Shown piece by piece: positions 12,340 to 23,773 of a DNA stretch of 64,000 nucleotides. The stretch lies in assembly GCA_946807835.1 (NCBI GenBank), contig OX327683.1:18915001-18979000 (forward strand). Reading direction: 5' to 3'. The position numbers were made by a program, and so were the translations under genes. The DNA comes from Ailanthus altissimus (taxonomy: Eukaryota; Streptophyta; Magnoliopsida; Sapindales; Simaroubaceae). The notes beneath the pieces were generated by a model. That model saw only the letters and a list, made by a program, of their open reading frames with translations. It ran no database searches and was not told where the DNA came from. Each line of letters starts with the position of its first letter. The first letter of the stretch is position 1.

Positions 12340-12480
12340 CTAAGAGAATGGGCTTGGAAGCCCAGCCCAATTTCCAATATACTCTCCTAACCTAATTCCA
12401 ATCTGCATCAACTATATAACAGTAGTTGCATTTCTCTTCAGAAGTCAGAACTCAGCAGATCTATCAAAGCCCTAGCTAAA
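12340..12480 (+). promoter_or_regulatory. Housekeeping-type promoter motifs
   Basis: Three TGGGCT/AGCCCA site II-type motifs cluster at 12349-12369, including the palindrome GGGCTTGGAAGCCC at 12350-12363. TATATAA at 12413-12419 lies about 50 bp further on. A C/T-rich leader with AAAGCCCTAGCTAAAATC follows. Site II motifs with a TATA box are common in plant ribosomal-protein, snoRNA and other growth-related promoters. The sequence therefore suggests a transcription start near 12445-12450 on the plus strand. No protein could be recognised downstream. Confidence 0.45.
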
Positions 12481-12873
12481 ATCTCTTTCACCATCTACAT
12501 CTAGAACCTAAAGGTTCCTCTTCTGTGATCTGTGAAATGTTTGGGTGTTTTTATTTTTACATTTTTAGGCATAGGAAGGGTTTATGGGCAATGATTACAA
12601 AGAGAGAGGGCTTGAGTGGGTTCAAAGTTTACCAAAACAAAAACCCAAATCGAATTTGCTGGAGAAATAGAATCTTTTTCCCCGATCGAATTGGGTTTTT
12701 CCCACTATGAAGGGTTTTGTAAATTCGATTGCACTTGATATGAGCCTTTCTTGTTTTGTTTTTGTTTTGGGTATTGTGCGTGGGTGTTATGTTGTGCATT
12801 TGTTGTGTTTGTTGCGAGAAAGCGGACATTAAGTTGTGATTTCTCACCTGAACAACGGTGCAATATTAAAAGT

Positions 12874-12940
12874 CTGTTCACTGGTTGTTGTTTTGGAAGC
12901 AGATTTAAAATCTGTTTTCTGGAAACAAGTTAGTGATCAG
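12874..12940 (+). ncRNA. Candidate structured RNA hairpin of unknown class
   Basis: The arms CTG.TCACT and AGTGA.CAG enclose further paired blocks: GTTT with AAAC, then GAAGCAGATTT with AAATCTG.TTTTC around a one-base loop. This makes a nearly continuous stem of about 60 nt. It lies some 430 bp downstream of the promoter-like cluster at 12340-12480 and is followed by a second small stem, CGGGTTAA/TTAATCCCG, at 12981-12998. It could be part of an H/ACA-type snoRNA, a microRNA-like precursor or simply an inverted repeat. I could not assign H or ACA boxes with confidence. Confidence 0.3.
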
Positions 12941-13009
12941 GCAGCGGCCAGACAACCGTAGGGATGGTATCCACAGATGACGGGTTAATTTAATCCCGCT
13001 TTTGTCTAC

Positions 13010-13692
13010 TAATTCCATCTCACATTTCTTTGATTAGAAGTTGATTTGAGGGGAGTGTTATATTACACTGAAATTTAAGTTTGAAAAGAAACCCATTTTG
13101 TAGAAATTCGATATTTAAAATAACACAGTGAATAAACATGCAAGTGTCTTGAGTAACTATGCAAAATCTTCATAATGGTTTAGTGTTCCATTTTAGGTTT
13201 ATTAAACTCCATTTACTATATTATTAGGAATATGCCTTGCTGGGGTTTTTTTTCTTTGAAATAAAACTTCTAACTCTAATATTACCCAGCATATTTTGAC
13301 TTACGGAACAGCATAGAGATTAAATCAACAAGGCAGAATCTCCTACAATGTAGGAAAAATCATATAAACTCAACATAGAATTGAAAAAAACCATACAAAT
13401 TCTTTGAGAAACAGTGGCAATAGTCGTGGAACCGAAGGTTAATCTCTTAGATGGAAATAGAGAAGAATTAGTTGATTTTTTATTTTGGAATCATAAATAG
13501 TTGGTGTTTTTTCTCTGGAGTAGACAGAAGGGAGAGGAATTTTCCCCCAAAAAAAAAAAATTGGGATATCTTAATCATTATAATTTAGGTAAATACTGTT
13601 CTTAATTTAGCAATCAAATTTGTAAATTACTAAACTAATAGCATAGCATAGGAATACTTTTTCCATATTTATGAATAAAGCAAGCTTACAAC
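13010..13692. other. AT-rich spacer with a dispersed repeat
   Basis: No gene is seen. The stretch 13577-13650 (ACAATCAAATTTGTAAATTA-like) closely matches 26493-26566, which flanks the gypsy-type solo LTR, so both belong to one older repeated sequence. A poly(A) run lies at 13549-13560. Confidence 0.4.
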
Positions 13693-15345
13693 TGTAAGGT
13701 ATATTAAGTATATTATGATGTAATATTTAAAATGAGGTATATTAAGTATATTACATACCGACCTAATAAAATTAAATATTTTTGGTTGAACCCTCAAAAC
13801 TTGTGTAATTGTAGTTTGATTATAAAATTTTATAAAATATGTAAATAAGTCCTTATATTTTTCAATTTAGTGTCTTTATGTATTATTTTTATATTTAATT
13901 TTGTAAGTATTATTTTAGTTATGCATTGATACATATAGAAATATTTTATTATATTTGTACGATTAATTAAGATTAATATCAAATTATATTTTTTAATTTA
14001 TTCACAGGAATTAGAAAATGAAATATAATTTAATAGTTTTTATCATAAAAATAAATTGATCTAATTGAATTAGAACTTTAGCCCACAACTAAATTTTATG
14101 TCACTAGATTCATAAGTTTTATAACATGATTTATATTGTAAAATATAATATATGTTTATTAGTCTCAATATTTACTTATAAGTATATTTGTTTAATTTTT
14201 ATATAGTTATGCAAATTATAAATTTTTTTAATAATAAGTGTGATATTTTTAAACTAAATGGTGATAATTATAAAATTTAGAAGAAGAAAATTCTTCTTCA
14301 TTTAAGGTGAATGGATATTAATTATGCTATTAGAAAAGACGAACCATCTATTACTATTAGAACTAGAGAAAAAATTACTTTTTATGAACTATGAATGCGA
14401 ACTAATCGGCTCAGTGTAATGTTTATAAAGATTAAGATTTCTATTATTATTTGTGGTTCAGTCAATCATGATAACAATATTTGAGCTTTATTGAAAGTTA
14501 TTGATGAATAATTTGATACTTCAGTTAAGGCATTTGTTAGATTTTAATTATGAAATTTTCACTTTTAAGGCTAATTGGTGTAAGAGGTGTGCGTGAGCAC
14601 ATTATGCAAATGAGAAACATTACGGTTTAATTAAAAACACTTGAAGTTGAGATGTCTGGCTCTTTTTTTTTTACACTATATATTGAACACCCTCTTACAA
14701 CAATATGGTCATTTCGAAATATCATACAACATGTATAAAGATAAATGATCAATAAATAAACTTATGATTATGTGAGTTTGATAATGGAATTAGGTGAAAA
14801 TGCTTTAATTGCAACATAAGGAAATAACAGAAACAAGCCAAATAGAAAGGGAAAAATAATATTGCTCCCCAAATTGAAATAAAAACGAAATCTAAGTGTT
14901 TCTTTTACAAAAAGAAAAGATATATGAATAAAGATTGTTATAAGTTTTAGAAATAGGAGAAAAAAAGTAATCTAATATCATATGTTTGTTATGAATTTTA
15001 TATGGATGATGTTATTTGTAACACATGGTGGATTAATTTTAGTTCTATAATTCATATTTCATATACTTTACAAGATATGCAAAATCTAAAGAAGCAAGTG
15101 TGTAGTGAACAGTGCATCTATCCTGTAAACAAGATGCGTTTACATGTGAAAGCTATTGGAACATGCAATTTAATTTTAAGCACTGATTTTATTTTAAATT
15201 TAGAAAAAACTTTTTATATTCTTAGTTTTTTTATTATTTAATTCTAGTTTCAAGATTTACGCTTTTGGGTTATTCCTTTAATTTTTTAGAAACATTTTAC
15301 AGTTAATTTTACAAATCAAATTGTGTTAAGAATGATATATTGTTT
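13693..15345 (+). mobile_element. Ty1/copia 5' segment: LTR, leader, gag and start of pol
   Basis: Reading + strand, an LTR-like start (TGTAAGGTATATTA, 13693) and leader precede a decayed gag at about 14230-14930. The translation includes YELWMRTNRLSVMFIKIKIS and ALLKVIDE with an internal stop, matching the copia gag/UBN2 region. A CCHC-type knuckle remnant KCFFYKKKRYMNKDC is at about 14893-14937. The gag-pre-integrase start follows at 15002-15340 (WWINFSSIIHIS, VKAIGTCNLIL, then ISVSRFTLLGYS out of frame). It ends abruptly where the same family begins in the opposite orientation. Multiple stops make it inactive. Confidence 0.75.
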
Positions 15346-16310
15346 AATGGTCTTTTCTTCATTAATTTACAAAATAATATTACTTACAATACTAAGTAGT
15401 ATTAAAATTGAAATTAAATTCTTAGAAAAATTAGAAATATTGAAAGTCTTTCCAAATTTAAAATAAAATTATTGCTTAAAATTAAATTGCATATTCCAAT
15501 AATTTTCACATGTGAACGCATTTTGTTTTCAGAATAGATGCACTATTCATTGCCCATTGGCTTACTTAGATTTTGTAGTAAGGTTTTTGAAATATGAATT
15601 GTAGAACTAAAATCAATCCACTATGTATTATAAATAACATCAGTCATATTAGATTCATAACAAATAATTGAAATTGGATTACCCTTCTTCTCAAACCATT
15701 CTTGAAACTTGTAGCAATCTTTCTTCATGTGTCACTTCCTTTTGTAGAAGAAGCACTTAGATTCATTTTTTTATTTCAATTTGGGGAGAAATTTTATGTT
15801 TTTCGCTTGTTTTTGTTCTCTCATTGTGTTGCAATTATTGCACTTTCACCTAATTTCATTATTAGTGTCCATTCTTCTTAAACACACATTATCAATGTTC
15901 ATTTATTGACCATTTATCTTTATGTGCGTTGTAGAATATTTTGAAGGGTCCATATTATTGTGCAAGGTTGTTTAATATATAGTGCACAAGAAAAGAGTCA
16001 GATATATCAGCTTCGAATATTTTTAATTGAGTCACAATGTCCCTCATTTGCATGATGTGCTCACGTACACCTTTTACACTGGTGAATTTTAAAGATGAAA
16101 ACTTCATAAGTAAGGTGTTGACAAGTGCTTTAACTGAAGTCTCAAATTATTTATCAATAGCTTTCAATAAAGTCCAAATATTATTATTCTGATCGATTGA
16201 ATAAAAAATACTAGTAGAGATCTTGGTCTTTATCAACATTACACTGAGACGATTAGATTGCTCTTATCGTTTAAAAAGAGCAATTTCATCTCTAGTTTTA
16301 GTATTAGTAA

Positions 16311-18490
16311 TGTTGGAGCTGGTGCTCACGTGCCATTCCAATATTGTATGAATATTAATTGTTAATATTTATACAATAAACATTTCGAATAAAGATTGTT
16401 AATATCATATTAATATGGTATAATGCTTGTAACATTACAGACATTGTTTGATCTGAAAGAGTTCAGATCTGATCTAAAGGAGTTTAGATCAGAACTAATA
16501 GTTATCAAAGCTGAGAGTTATAAATGCTACGAGTTAGCACTGTTAAGAGTTAGCAGGTTATAACAGTCAGCGAGGTCTAAAGAGTTAGAACCTTGTCTAT
16601 AATGGGACAAAGACCTGAGAGTATACTTGTAATGATATAGTTGCAAAGAGTTGCAATAGGAGTTAAGAAATATCATTATGTAAGTATGTCTCAAAGATAA
16701 TGTTCCTGGTCTATAATCACCAATGCGGGTCTATCGGTGATTTACTTTATATAGATTAGTGTATGTCTATATCTGACTGGTTCAGATGGTTGTTCTTAGC
16801 TGACCATGAGCTTAGAGCTTGTATAGGCATGCGGGTATCCAGTCAGGACTGGATACTGAACAGACTTATGAGGACCCCAATAGATATCCTATGACACCGT
16901 CAAAGGAAGGTCCTCTCGAGTTGAGTAGTATTCGTGGTCCTTTGACCTGAGCGCCACGGTGGTCTTGTGAGTGATCCATCATGCTTTGGTTCCACATATG
17001 TCAGAGACCTTTCATGGTCTGACCGCTATGTGTCGCTGGGTATGGTCCGATGCTCATGGAGTCCGGTGTGCGTAGATACGGGATCCGTCAGCTTACGTAG
17101 GTAAGTTGTATATCCGATGCTCCGAGATTGTATTTCATAAAGTCTTGTGGCCACAAGCATAAACCCGGGAAAAGAGTTTCCCATAGGGTTAAACAATATA
17201 GCAAAAGTGTTTGCGTATATTGTTTATCGAGATACGAATCTGAAGATAAGTTTATGGATGAGCAAATGGGGATTTGACGGTGCTGATCTATATCCCCGCA
17301 CATCTAGGATATAAATGATGGAAGGATTATACGTATACGTTATGACCTCAACTTGTATGGTCTGACACGCTGATTTGTAATATTCGTAACGTGTGCGTGG
17401 GGCATCGATTACGGATTAATAGAACTGTTCCATTTGACAAATCGGGTGTAGACCTAGAGAGTCCCAATATGAAATGTACTCTTTGAGCACTTGGGCAGTG
17501 TACCGTATTGAATTGTTCAATACAGTATAATTCAGCAATTACTAAGGTTACGTTAACTAAAGTATGTGGTTAAATTGGTGGGACCCACTTTAGGTTAACT
17601 TGGTAACCGAGTAAGGATATAATAGTAATTTCACTTTATGATTATTTAATTGTTAAATAATAAGAATAAATATTTATTTATTTAATTGTTAAATAAATAA
17701 TTTAATTTAACTATGATTAAAGGTTAATCATATGGTTAATTAAGTTAACCTTATTTAAAGGTTAAGTAAAGGTTAACCTAACCATAGTTAAGTTAGTTAA
17801 TTATGGTTAAATTAATTAAATATTTATTAACTTAAAGGTTAAGTTAAAATAATCTAACTAAGGTTAAATGTTAACTAAGGTTAGGTTAAGCCAAATGAAA
17901 TTCAAATTAGTTTGGAATTAATGCATTTGTATATAAAGTGAAATGAAATTCAAAATTCATAATTGAAAAATGTTTTAGATTTTAGGTTTTGCATTTTGGG
18001 AGCCAATTCAATTTGAGAAATTGAAATTGTTTGTTTTGTGTTTTAAGTGTTAGAACAACAAAACAAATTGAATTAATGGTTACTAAATGTAATAACTAAA
18101 AACAAGATTTGTTTTATTTATTCAAGAGTTGAATAAAAAGAAAAACAAATTTAATTAAGTTAAATAGTTTAACTTTGTAAAATGTTTAAGAGTTAAACAT
18201 AAATGCTGGATTAAGATGCTGCCATTCTAGACAATCAAACCCACCCTTGTTGATTGCTAGAATTGATCAAAGATTCATTTTATGGTGAACTTCAAAGAAA
18301 ATTAATCCAAAGGCTTCATTGGTGATTTTCTCAATCTCGAATTTCAGTTAAATCAAATGTTATTTTCTGTGTTCATTGTATTTAATCTTCCGTTGTGCAC
18401 ATGTATGTATGAGATATGTATATTGTTTGTATGATGAACACAAACCCACATGCAAAAACCCTAAGTAAATTCGCTCAAACACACCCAACA
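16311..18490 (+). mobile_element. Solo LTR, family A (2180 bp)
   Basis: The block begins TGTTGGAGC and ends CACCCAACA, so the termini form the TGTTGG/CCAACA inverted repeat typical of LTRs. A perfect 5-bp target duplication AGTAA flanks it at 16306-16310 and 18491-18495. Removing it joins the two halves of the inverted copia gag reading. There is no internal coding region, so it is a solo LTR left by LTR-LTR recombination. Related copies lie at 26940-29425, 47136-50626, 51016-51820 and about 56800-57977. Landmarks shared by all include the phrases TCAGAGACCTTTCATGGTC and ATGTCTATATCTG. Superfamily is not provable without internal sequence. Confidence 0.85.
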
Positions 18491-19271
18491 AGTAATAAAT
18501 GGTTCATATTTTTTAATAGTCTAATCAATGTCCATCCACCCTAAATGAGAAAGAATTCTCTCCTTTCAAATTTTATAGTTATCACTGTTTAGTTCGAGAA
18601 TATTACACTTAATATTAGAGAAATTCACAATTTTCACAATCATATAAAAATTAAACAACATGCTTATAATTAAATATTGAGACTAATAAACATATATAAT
18701 ATTTTATCAATGTAAATCATGTTATAAAAATTATGAATTTAGTGACATAAAATTTTCTTATGGGCTAAAGTTCTATTTTAATTAGATCTATTAATCTTTA
18801 TGATAAAAACTATCCAATTATGTTCCTTATCTTAATTCCTATGGAAAAATATAATTACTATTCATCTCAATTAATCATACAAATGTAATAAAAGTATACG
18901 TGGGATAAAATCTACTATACTAAATATGGTTAATCACAATTAATATTTTTTTATATGTGATTAAATATATAATTTTACATAAATGAGGATGCTGTGACTA
19001 TTCTCTAATTAATTAAAATTGTATGGATCATTAGACATTTAATTTTATTTAAAAATTTATTCATATGAATTAAATATAAGAATAAGCATTATTAATAAAT
19101 ATGAACATAGTTTTAATTTATGTACTACTCAAATTGTATGCATAATGAAACAATAAACTATGCATACAAAAATTAATAAAATTAAGTGCATAATTATATA
19201 AAATTTTAATTCATAAATTGATCTATACAAAATATCAAATTTATAAATTATTCATACAAAAATTTACATGT

Positions 19272-19967
19272 ATTAATACATAAGTAGAATGATGATCACA
19301 AAAATTAAAAATAAAATTAATAAAGTTTGGATGATATACAATTTAAGGCGATCTAAACATGCTTTAAACGACTTATTCGACCATAACTAGAATGATACTC
19401 ACAAATATTAAGGTGATCTAAACATGCTTTAAACATCATATAGATCAATACAGAATTTAAAAAATAGATTAAACATATTTTCTGTCATTGAAATTATTTT
19501 TCAATAATCTGGAGAGATGATAAAGCTTTTCTAAACCTTACCAATATTCACATATGGTATATGTATATCTTGAATAAAATTAAATAATTTAAAGACCTAA
19601 TCAAGCCTTTTTTACTTTTTATGGTCATCATTCTACTTATGTGATCACCATTATCATCCAATCTTTATTAATTTAATTTTTAATTTTTGTGATCATCATT
19701 CTACTTATGTGATCTAAACATGATTTAAATGACTTATTCGACCATAACTAGAATGATACTCACAAAAAAGTAAGGTGATCTAAACATGCTTTAAACAGCA
19801 TATAGATCAATGCAGAATTTAAAAAATGGATTAAACATATCTCTTGTCATTAAAGCTATTTTTCAATAATTTGTAGAGATGATAGAACTTTTCTAAACCT
19901 TACCAATATCCACTTATGGTATATGTATATCTTGAATAAAATTGAATGATTTAGAGACCTAATCAAG
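19272..19967. repeat. Direct and inverted repeats inside the copia LTR
   Basis: A unit of about 260 bp occurs twice in direct order (about 19345-19608 and 19709-19967), sharing GACTTATTCGACCATAACTA and ATGGTATATGTATATCTTGA. In addition, 19272-19330 (from ACATAAGTAGAATGATGATC) is an inverted repeat of 19652-19708, with arms of about 58 bp enclosing the first direct unit. This LTR has clearly grown by internal duplication. The plus-strand copy at 13.7 kb lacks this expansion. Confidence 0.75.
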
Positions 19968-20665
19968 CATTCTATTTATAAGCAATTTTTCATAAAAATT
20001 TTACCCTATATTCATGAATATGGGTGAGTTGTTTTACAAATAATGAGCATTATCTTTGAATAATAAAGATAGGCATTACATCATAATGTACCTCACATTT
20101 TCCCACTTGACCAATGTAAACAAAATATAAGGATTATGGCAATAGGTCCTCTAAAAATGAGTATTATCTTTCATGTATCACAATGCAATATGTCTCTTAA
20201 TACTTATCCATATTACTTAATGAATAAATCATATATTTATTTTAGGTCCAAATTTAATGATATTTCTCAAATGAATGTGTACACAATTAATAATTAAATA
20301 TGAGAAAATATCATAATATAAATAGAGTTTCATAATATTCATTTTATTATAAAATTATATAAAAGTACTAAGTCCCATATTTTCTACATGATCATTAAAT
20401 TTAAATTGTGGCATGTCTTTTGTCAAGGGATAAGCTATCATCAATTCAGTGCTGATGTGTTAAATGACCATTGTTCTATCTTTAACACGCTTCTTTATGG
20501 ATAAATACTTAATATCAATGTGTTTACTTCGACTATCATTTAATTAAGTATTTAACCATAAGGGAATATGTTAAAGAAAAAATAGTAGTCATTGAACACG
20601 TCATCACTAAATTGATGATAGTTGATCCCTTGACAAAAGGCATGTCACTATTTAAGTTCAAAGAT

Positions 20666-22044
20666 TGTTGTGTGATTTCTATAACACAAACTAACGCAAG
20701 TGCACGTTATCATAACAAATAATATATGATGAGTAGAGTGTCGATCCCACGAAGAATTGTTATTACTACTTGCTAAGTACTAAAATTGTGTCCTCCTACT
20801 CTTATTCAAGTTATTGACAATTTAATGGTTTTGATATCTAAACTAACTAAACAAAAAATAATAATAATTATAAGAATTGAGCAAAGAGAGCAAACGTGAT
20901 AGCACAAATACTCAAATGCTTAGGATTGCAATAATCGCTCAATACTTCACTTAAATCCAATTAGTTCCCTTGGAACTATCAATATGAATGTTAACCAAGA
21001 ACCCTAATTTTCTCACAAGCCTCTTCTGATGGTCAAATAAGTATATCTCATTCAATTAATCTCAATATTCCTATAATAATCAAATTGAAATAAAATTCAT
21101 TAAGTTCAAGTTCTCTAAATGGTCATTTATGCCATATGAGTATATTCTTATCTCATATGGAACTCATGCTTTTATACAATGATCATATATCAATTTATTC
21201 ATGGCCAACACAAAAATTCCTTTTCCAAGTTCATTAAGGTTTCCACATCAATCTAATACATTGTCATGTAATTAGAAGTATTAAGCATAGAACAAATTGA
21301 ACAATTCAATACTAATATGACAAATAAGGAAAAATAATCAATCCAAGCTACATATGAGTTCACATTGTAATCTTAGCAATAAAATTTAGTTCATAATTGA
21401 AAACATAAGTTTGGAGCATCTAACAACATCATTATACATGTTGGAATCAATAGCAAATACAAAATTGAAGAGAACAAGAAATTTTCCTTGATGCAATGGT
21501 GATGTTCTTCCTCCAAAATACAGAAATTCCTTTTCTTCCTCTTCATTTTTGCCTTTTGTTGTTGATTCTTACTTTCAAGGCCCAAATTAAGTGTTAATTT
21601 TCGTGCCCCCTATTGCTCAACTCTCTTGGCTCAACAATGGGCATTTATATAAGTTTAGGGTTGCAAATATAAGACAAAAATGTCCTTGAAAAATGCACAT
21701 AATCCAACACTGCGGCATTCGGATTCAATGCCGCAGCGTGGAGCTTCTAGAATGCACACCCCGGCCAATACCTCAACGCTGAATGCCCCAGTGCTTCACT
21801 ATAGTGGGTAAATAGTAACTTAGGTACTGTTCATTGGCACTGTTTGCATTTTGAGCATTTTAGTCCCTTCTCGGATTCTTATCTCAAATCGTTCCATTTG
21901 CATTCGGTTTCTGGTATTTTTGCTTCGATATTGCTTAAACCTATAAAATAACATTAATATGCATAAATAGCCAAATTATTGGAATAAATTGAACAAACAT
22001 CAAGTTTAGGAGGATAAAATATTTTATACAATTACGTTCTATCA
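20666..22044 (-). mobile_element. Solo LTR, family B (1379 bp)
   Basis: The insert starts TGTTGTGTG and ends TTCTATCA. It has 5-bp flanks AAGAT (20661-20665) and AGGAT (22045-22049), one mismatch from a perfect target duplication. It splits the RNase H end of the copia element between KFKD and HV. It shares the phrase GTCGATCC near one end and the same overall layout with the insert at 48549-49961. Judged by a TATA-like ATATAAATG on the minus strand near 21640, the sense strand is probably minus. It has GC-rich patches around 21715-21800 with imperfect palindromes such as GCCGCAGCG. The ORF at 21391-21585 shows no known domain and is not convincing. Confidence 0.75.
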
Positions 22045-22633
22045 AGGATCATGTAAAAAATATAAGACTTGATATTTTTAAGTAATTTTATAATAAGATG
22101 AATATTATGAAACTCTATTTATATTATGATATTTTCTCATATTTGATTAATAATTGTGTACACATTCATTTAAGAAATATTTTTAAGTTTGGACCTAAAA
22201 TAAATAAATGGTTTATTCATTAAGTAATATGGGCAAGTATTTAGAGACATAATGCATTGTGATACATGGAGAATAATACTCATTTTTAAAGGACCTATCG
22301 CCATGATCCGTGTATTTTATTTCTTACTATAGTGAATGATGAAATATATTGATCAAATGAGAGAATGTTAGGTTTATTATGATGTAATACCTAATATTAT
22401 GTACAAACACAATATGGCTAACATCTTTATCATTCCCACTAACTTTCATTATTCAAAAATAATGCTCATTAGGTGTAAAACAACTCACCCATATTCATAA
22501 ACGTGGGGTAGAATTTTTTATGGAGAAATGCCTCTAAATAGAACACTTGATTAGGTCTCTAAATCATCTAATTTTATTCAAGATACAAATATACCATTAG
22601 TGGTGATTGGTAAGGTTCAAAAGAGCTTAATCA

Positions 22634-22812
22634 TCTCTTCAGATTGTTGAAAAATGACTTCAGTGACAGATGTACATTTAATCTATTTTTTTTAAATTCT
22701 ACATTGATCTATATGTATTGTGAATCTCTTCAGATTGTTGAAAAATGACTTCAGTGGCAGATGTACATTTAATCTGTTTTTTTTTAATTCTACATTGATC
22801 TATATGTTGTTT
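22634..22812. repeat. Tandem duplication of about 90 bp
   Basis: Two adjacent copies start AATCTCTTCAGATTGTTGAA- or ATCTCTTCAGATTGTTGAA-like (22634 and 22725) and run to CTACATTGATCTATATGT. They differ at only a few positions, for example GTGACAG against GTGGCAG, so the duplication is recent. It sits in the plus-strand copia LTR. Confidence 0.85.
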
Positions 22813-23144
22813 AAAGTTATTTCAAGTATGTTTAGATCACCTTACGAAACTCTTACAGTTAGACTTGTTACTATTACCGAGTTGGTCTCTTTATGTTCTA
22901 TTAATCTTGTCGTGTAGAAGTTTATAACTTTGGTTGGCTCGGTTCTAAGTATGCAGGGCTGGTGTACAAGCTGTTCGAACTAAACATGTTTTAAGCAACC
23001 GAGCAAGGTCTGATTCTGTTATACCTTGGTGATCTCTACTGTCTTGGGTTTAGGCTTTCAAGGTTGGCCTATAAATGACTATCTTGGAAGGTTATCTCTT
23101 GAGCCTTTAGGAGCTAGGCTTTTATAGAGATTTCCAAGGGAAAA

Positions 23145-23745
23145 CAATATATATCTTCTAAGTAATAATGATTTTGTTTAAATTTTAATTCAATTGAAAC
23201 ACAATCGATTTTTGATAATTTTGTTAGATTTTAATTGAATTCATAATCAATATGAAATTTTTAGGGTTCATTTTAGAGTTTTTTTTTTAAAAAAATAATA
23301 GTTGGTGATATCAAACTAAATTTGATTAAAAGATTTTCTTTTAGCAATTCATTATTTTCAAGACCAATATAATCCAAAATCATATTAATTTTAGATATAA
23401 ATATTCGTACATAATAAAATGTGGATACAATTTTAAATAGGGCTTAATAATAATAATAATAACTTTTAGTAATACAATGCTATTTAAAGTGTGTCTATGC
23501 ATGAATTGAGCATTCTCATATAATATGGGATATTTGACTCGTTTAAAGAAATAACAATGCAATTTGCACTTACCAATGAGCAACAACATCAAATATGGGC
23601 AATTTTTTTTTAACACAAAACAGTTAAAATGTAGGCAAAGTGTAATCCACTTTCTTAAAGTGGAAACTAGTGAAATAAAAGGTCCGTTAACCATTGCCAT
23701 TTGCCATGCCACCGAAAAAGTATTTATTATTAAAAATTTTAAAAA
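23145..23745 (+). repeat. Dispersed direct repeat, copy 1 (about 600 bp)
   Basis: This AT-rich block is nearly identical to 34283-34880 in the same orientation, 11 kb away. Shared phrases include ATATATCTTCTAAGTAATAA, CAAGACCAATATAATCCAAA and TAGTGAAAT.AAAGGTCCGTT. It contains an (AAT)n run. No coding region or terminal repeat was recognised. It may be a non-autonomous element or a duplicated segment. Confidence 0.85.
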
Positions 23746-23773
23746 AAGTTAATGGGAATTCCTTAGTAATTAT

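Larger units (their letters stand above)
15350..20535 (-). mobile_element. Same copia family inverted: RNase H end, LTR, leader, gag, pol start
   Basis: On the minus strand, read from 20535 down, the order is as follows. First the C-terminal RNase H tail (SRSKHIDIKYLSIKKRVK, then LMIAYPLTKDMPQFKF) at 20535-20390. Then a 3' UTR with the purine tract GTCAAGTGGGAAAA and an LTR start TGTGAGG at 20097. Then the leader (matching 13950-14230 of the plus copy) at 18940-18600, the gag start at 18600-18491 and, after an interruption, gag and knuckle (KCFFYKRK) from 16310 down to the pol start near 15360. So one LTR sits between the pol end and the gag start, as in a tandem or circular arrangement. A solo LTR at 16311-18490 interrupts gag. 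Many stops show it is dead. Confidence 0.75.
20536..22920 (+). mobile_element. Copia 3' segment: RNase H end and 3' LTR
   Basis: Starting from the junction with the inverted copy, the plus strand reads IKYLTIREYVKEK and LMIVDPLTKGMSLFKFKD. This is the end of copia RNase H, where the PLTKG phrase is diagnostic. It breaks at 20665 and resumes after an inserted solo LTR at 22045 with DHVKNI-like sequence. The 3' UTR follows, then a purine-rich tract and an LTR start TGTTAGGTTTATTATGATGT at 22376. The LTR carries a tandem duplication at 22634-22812. The right end is unresolved around 22.85-22.92 kb. Confidence 0.7.
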
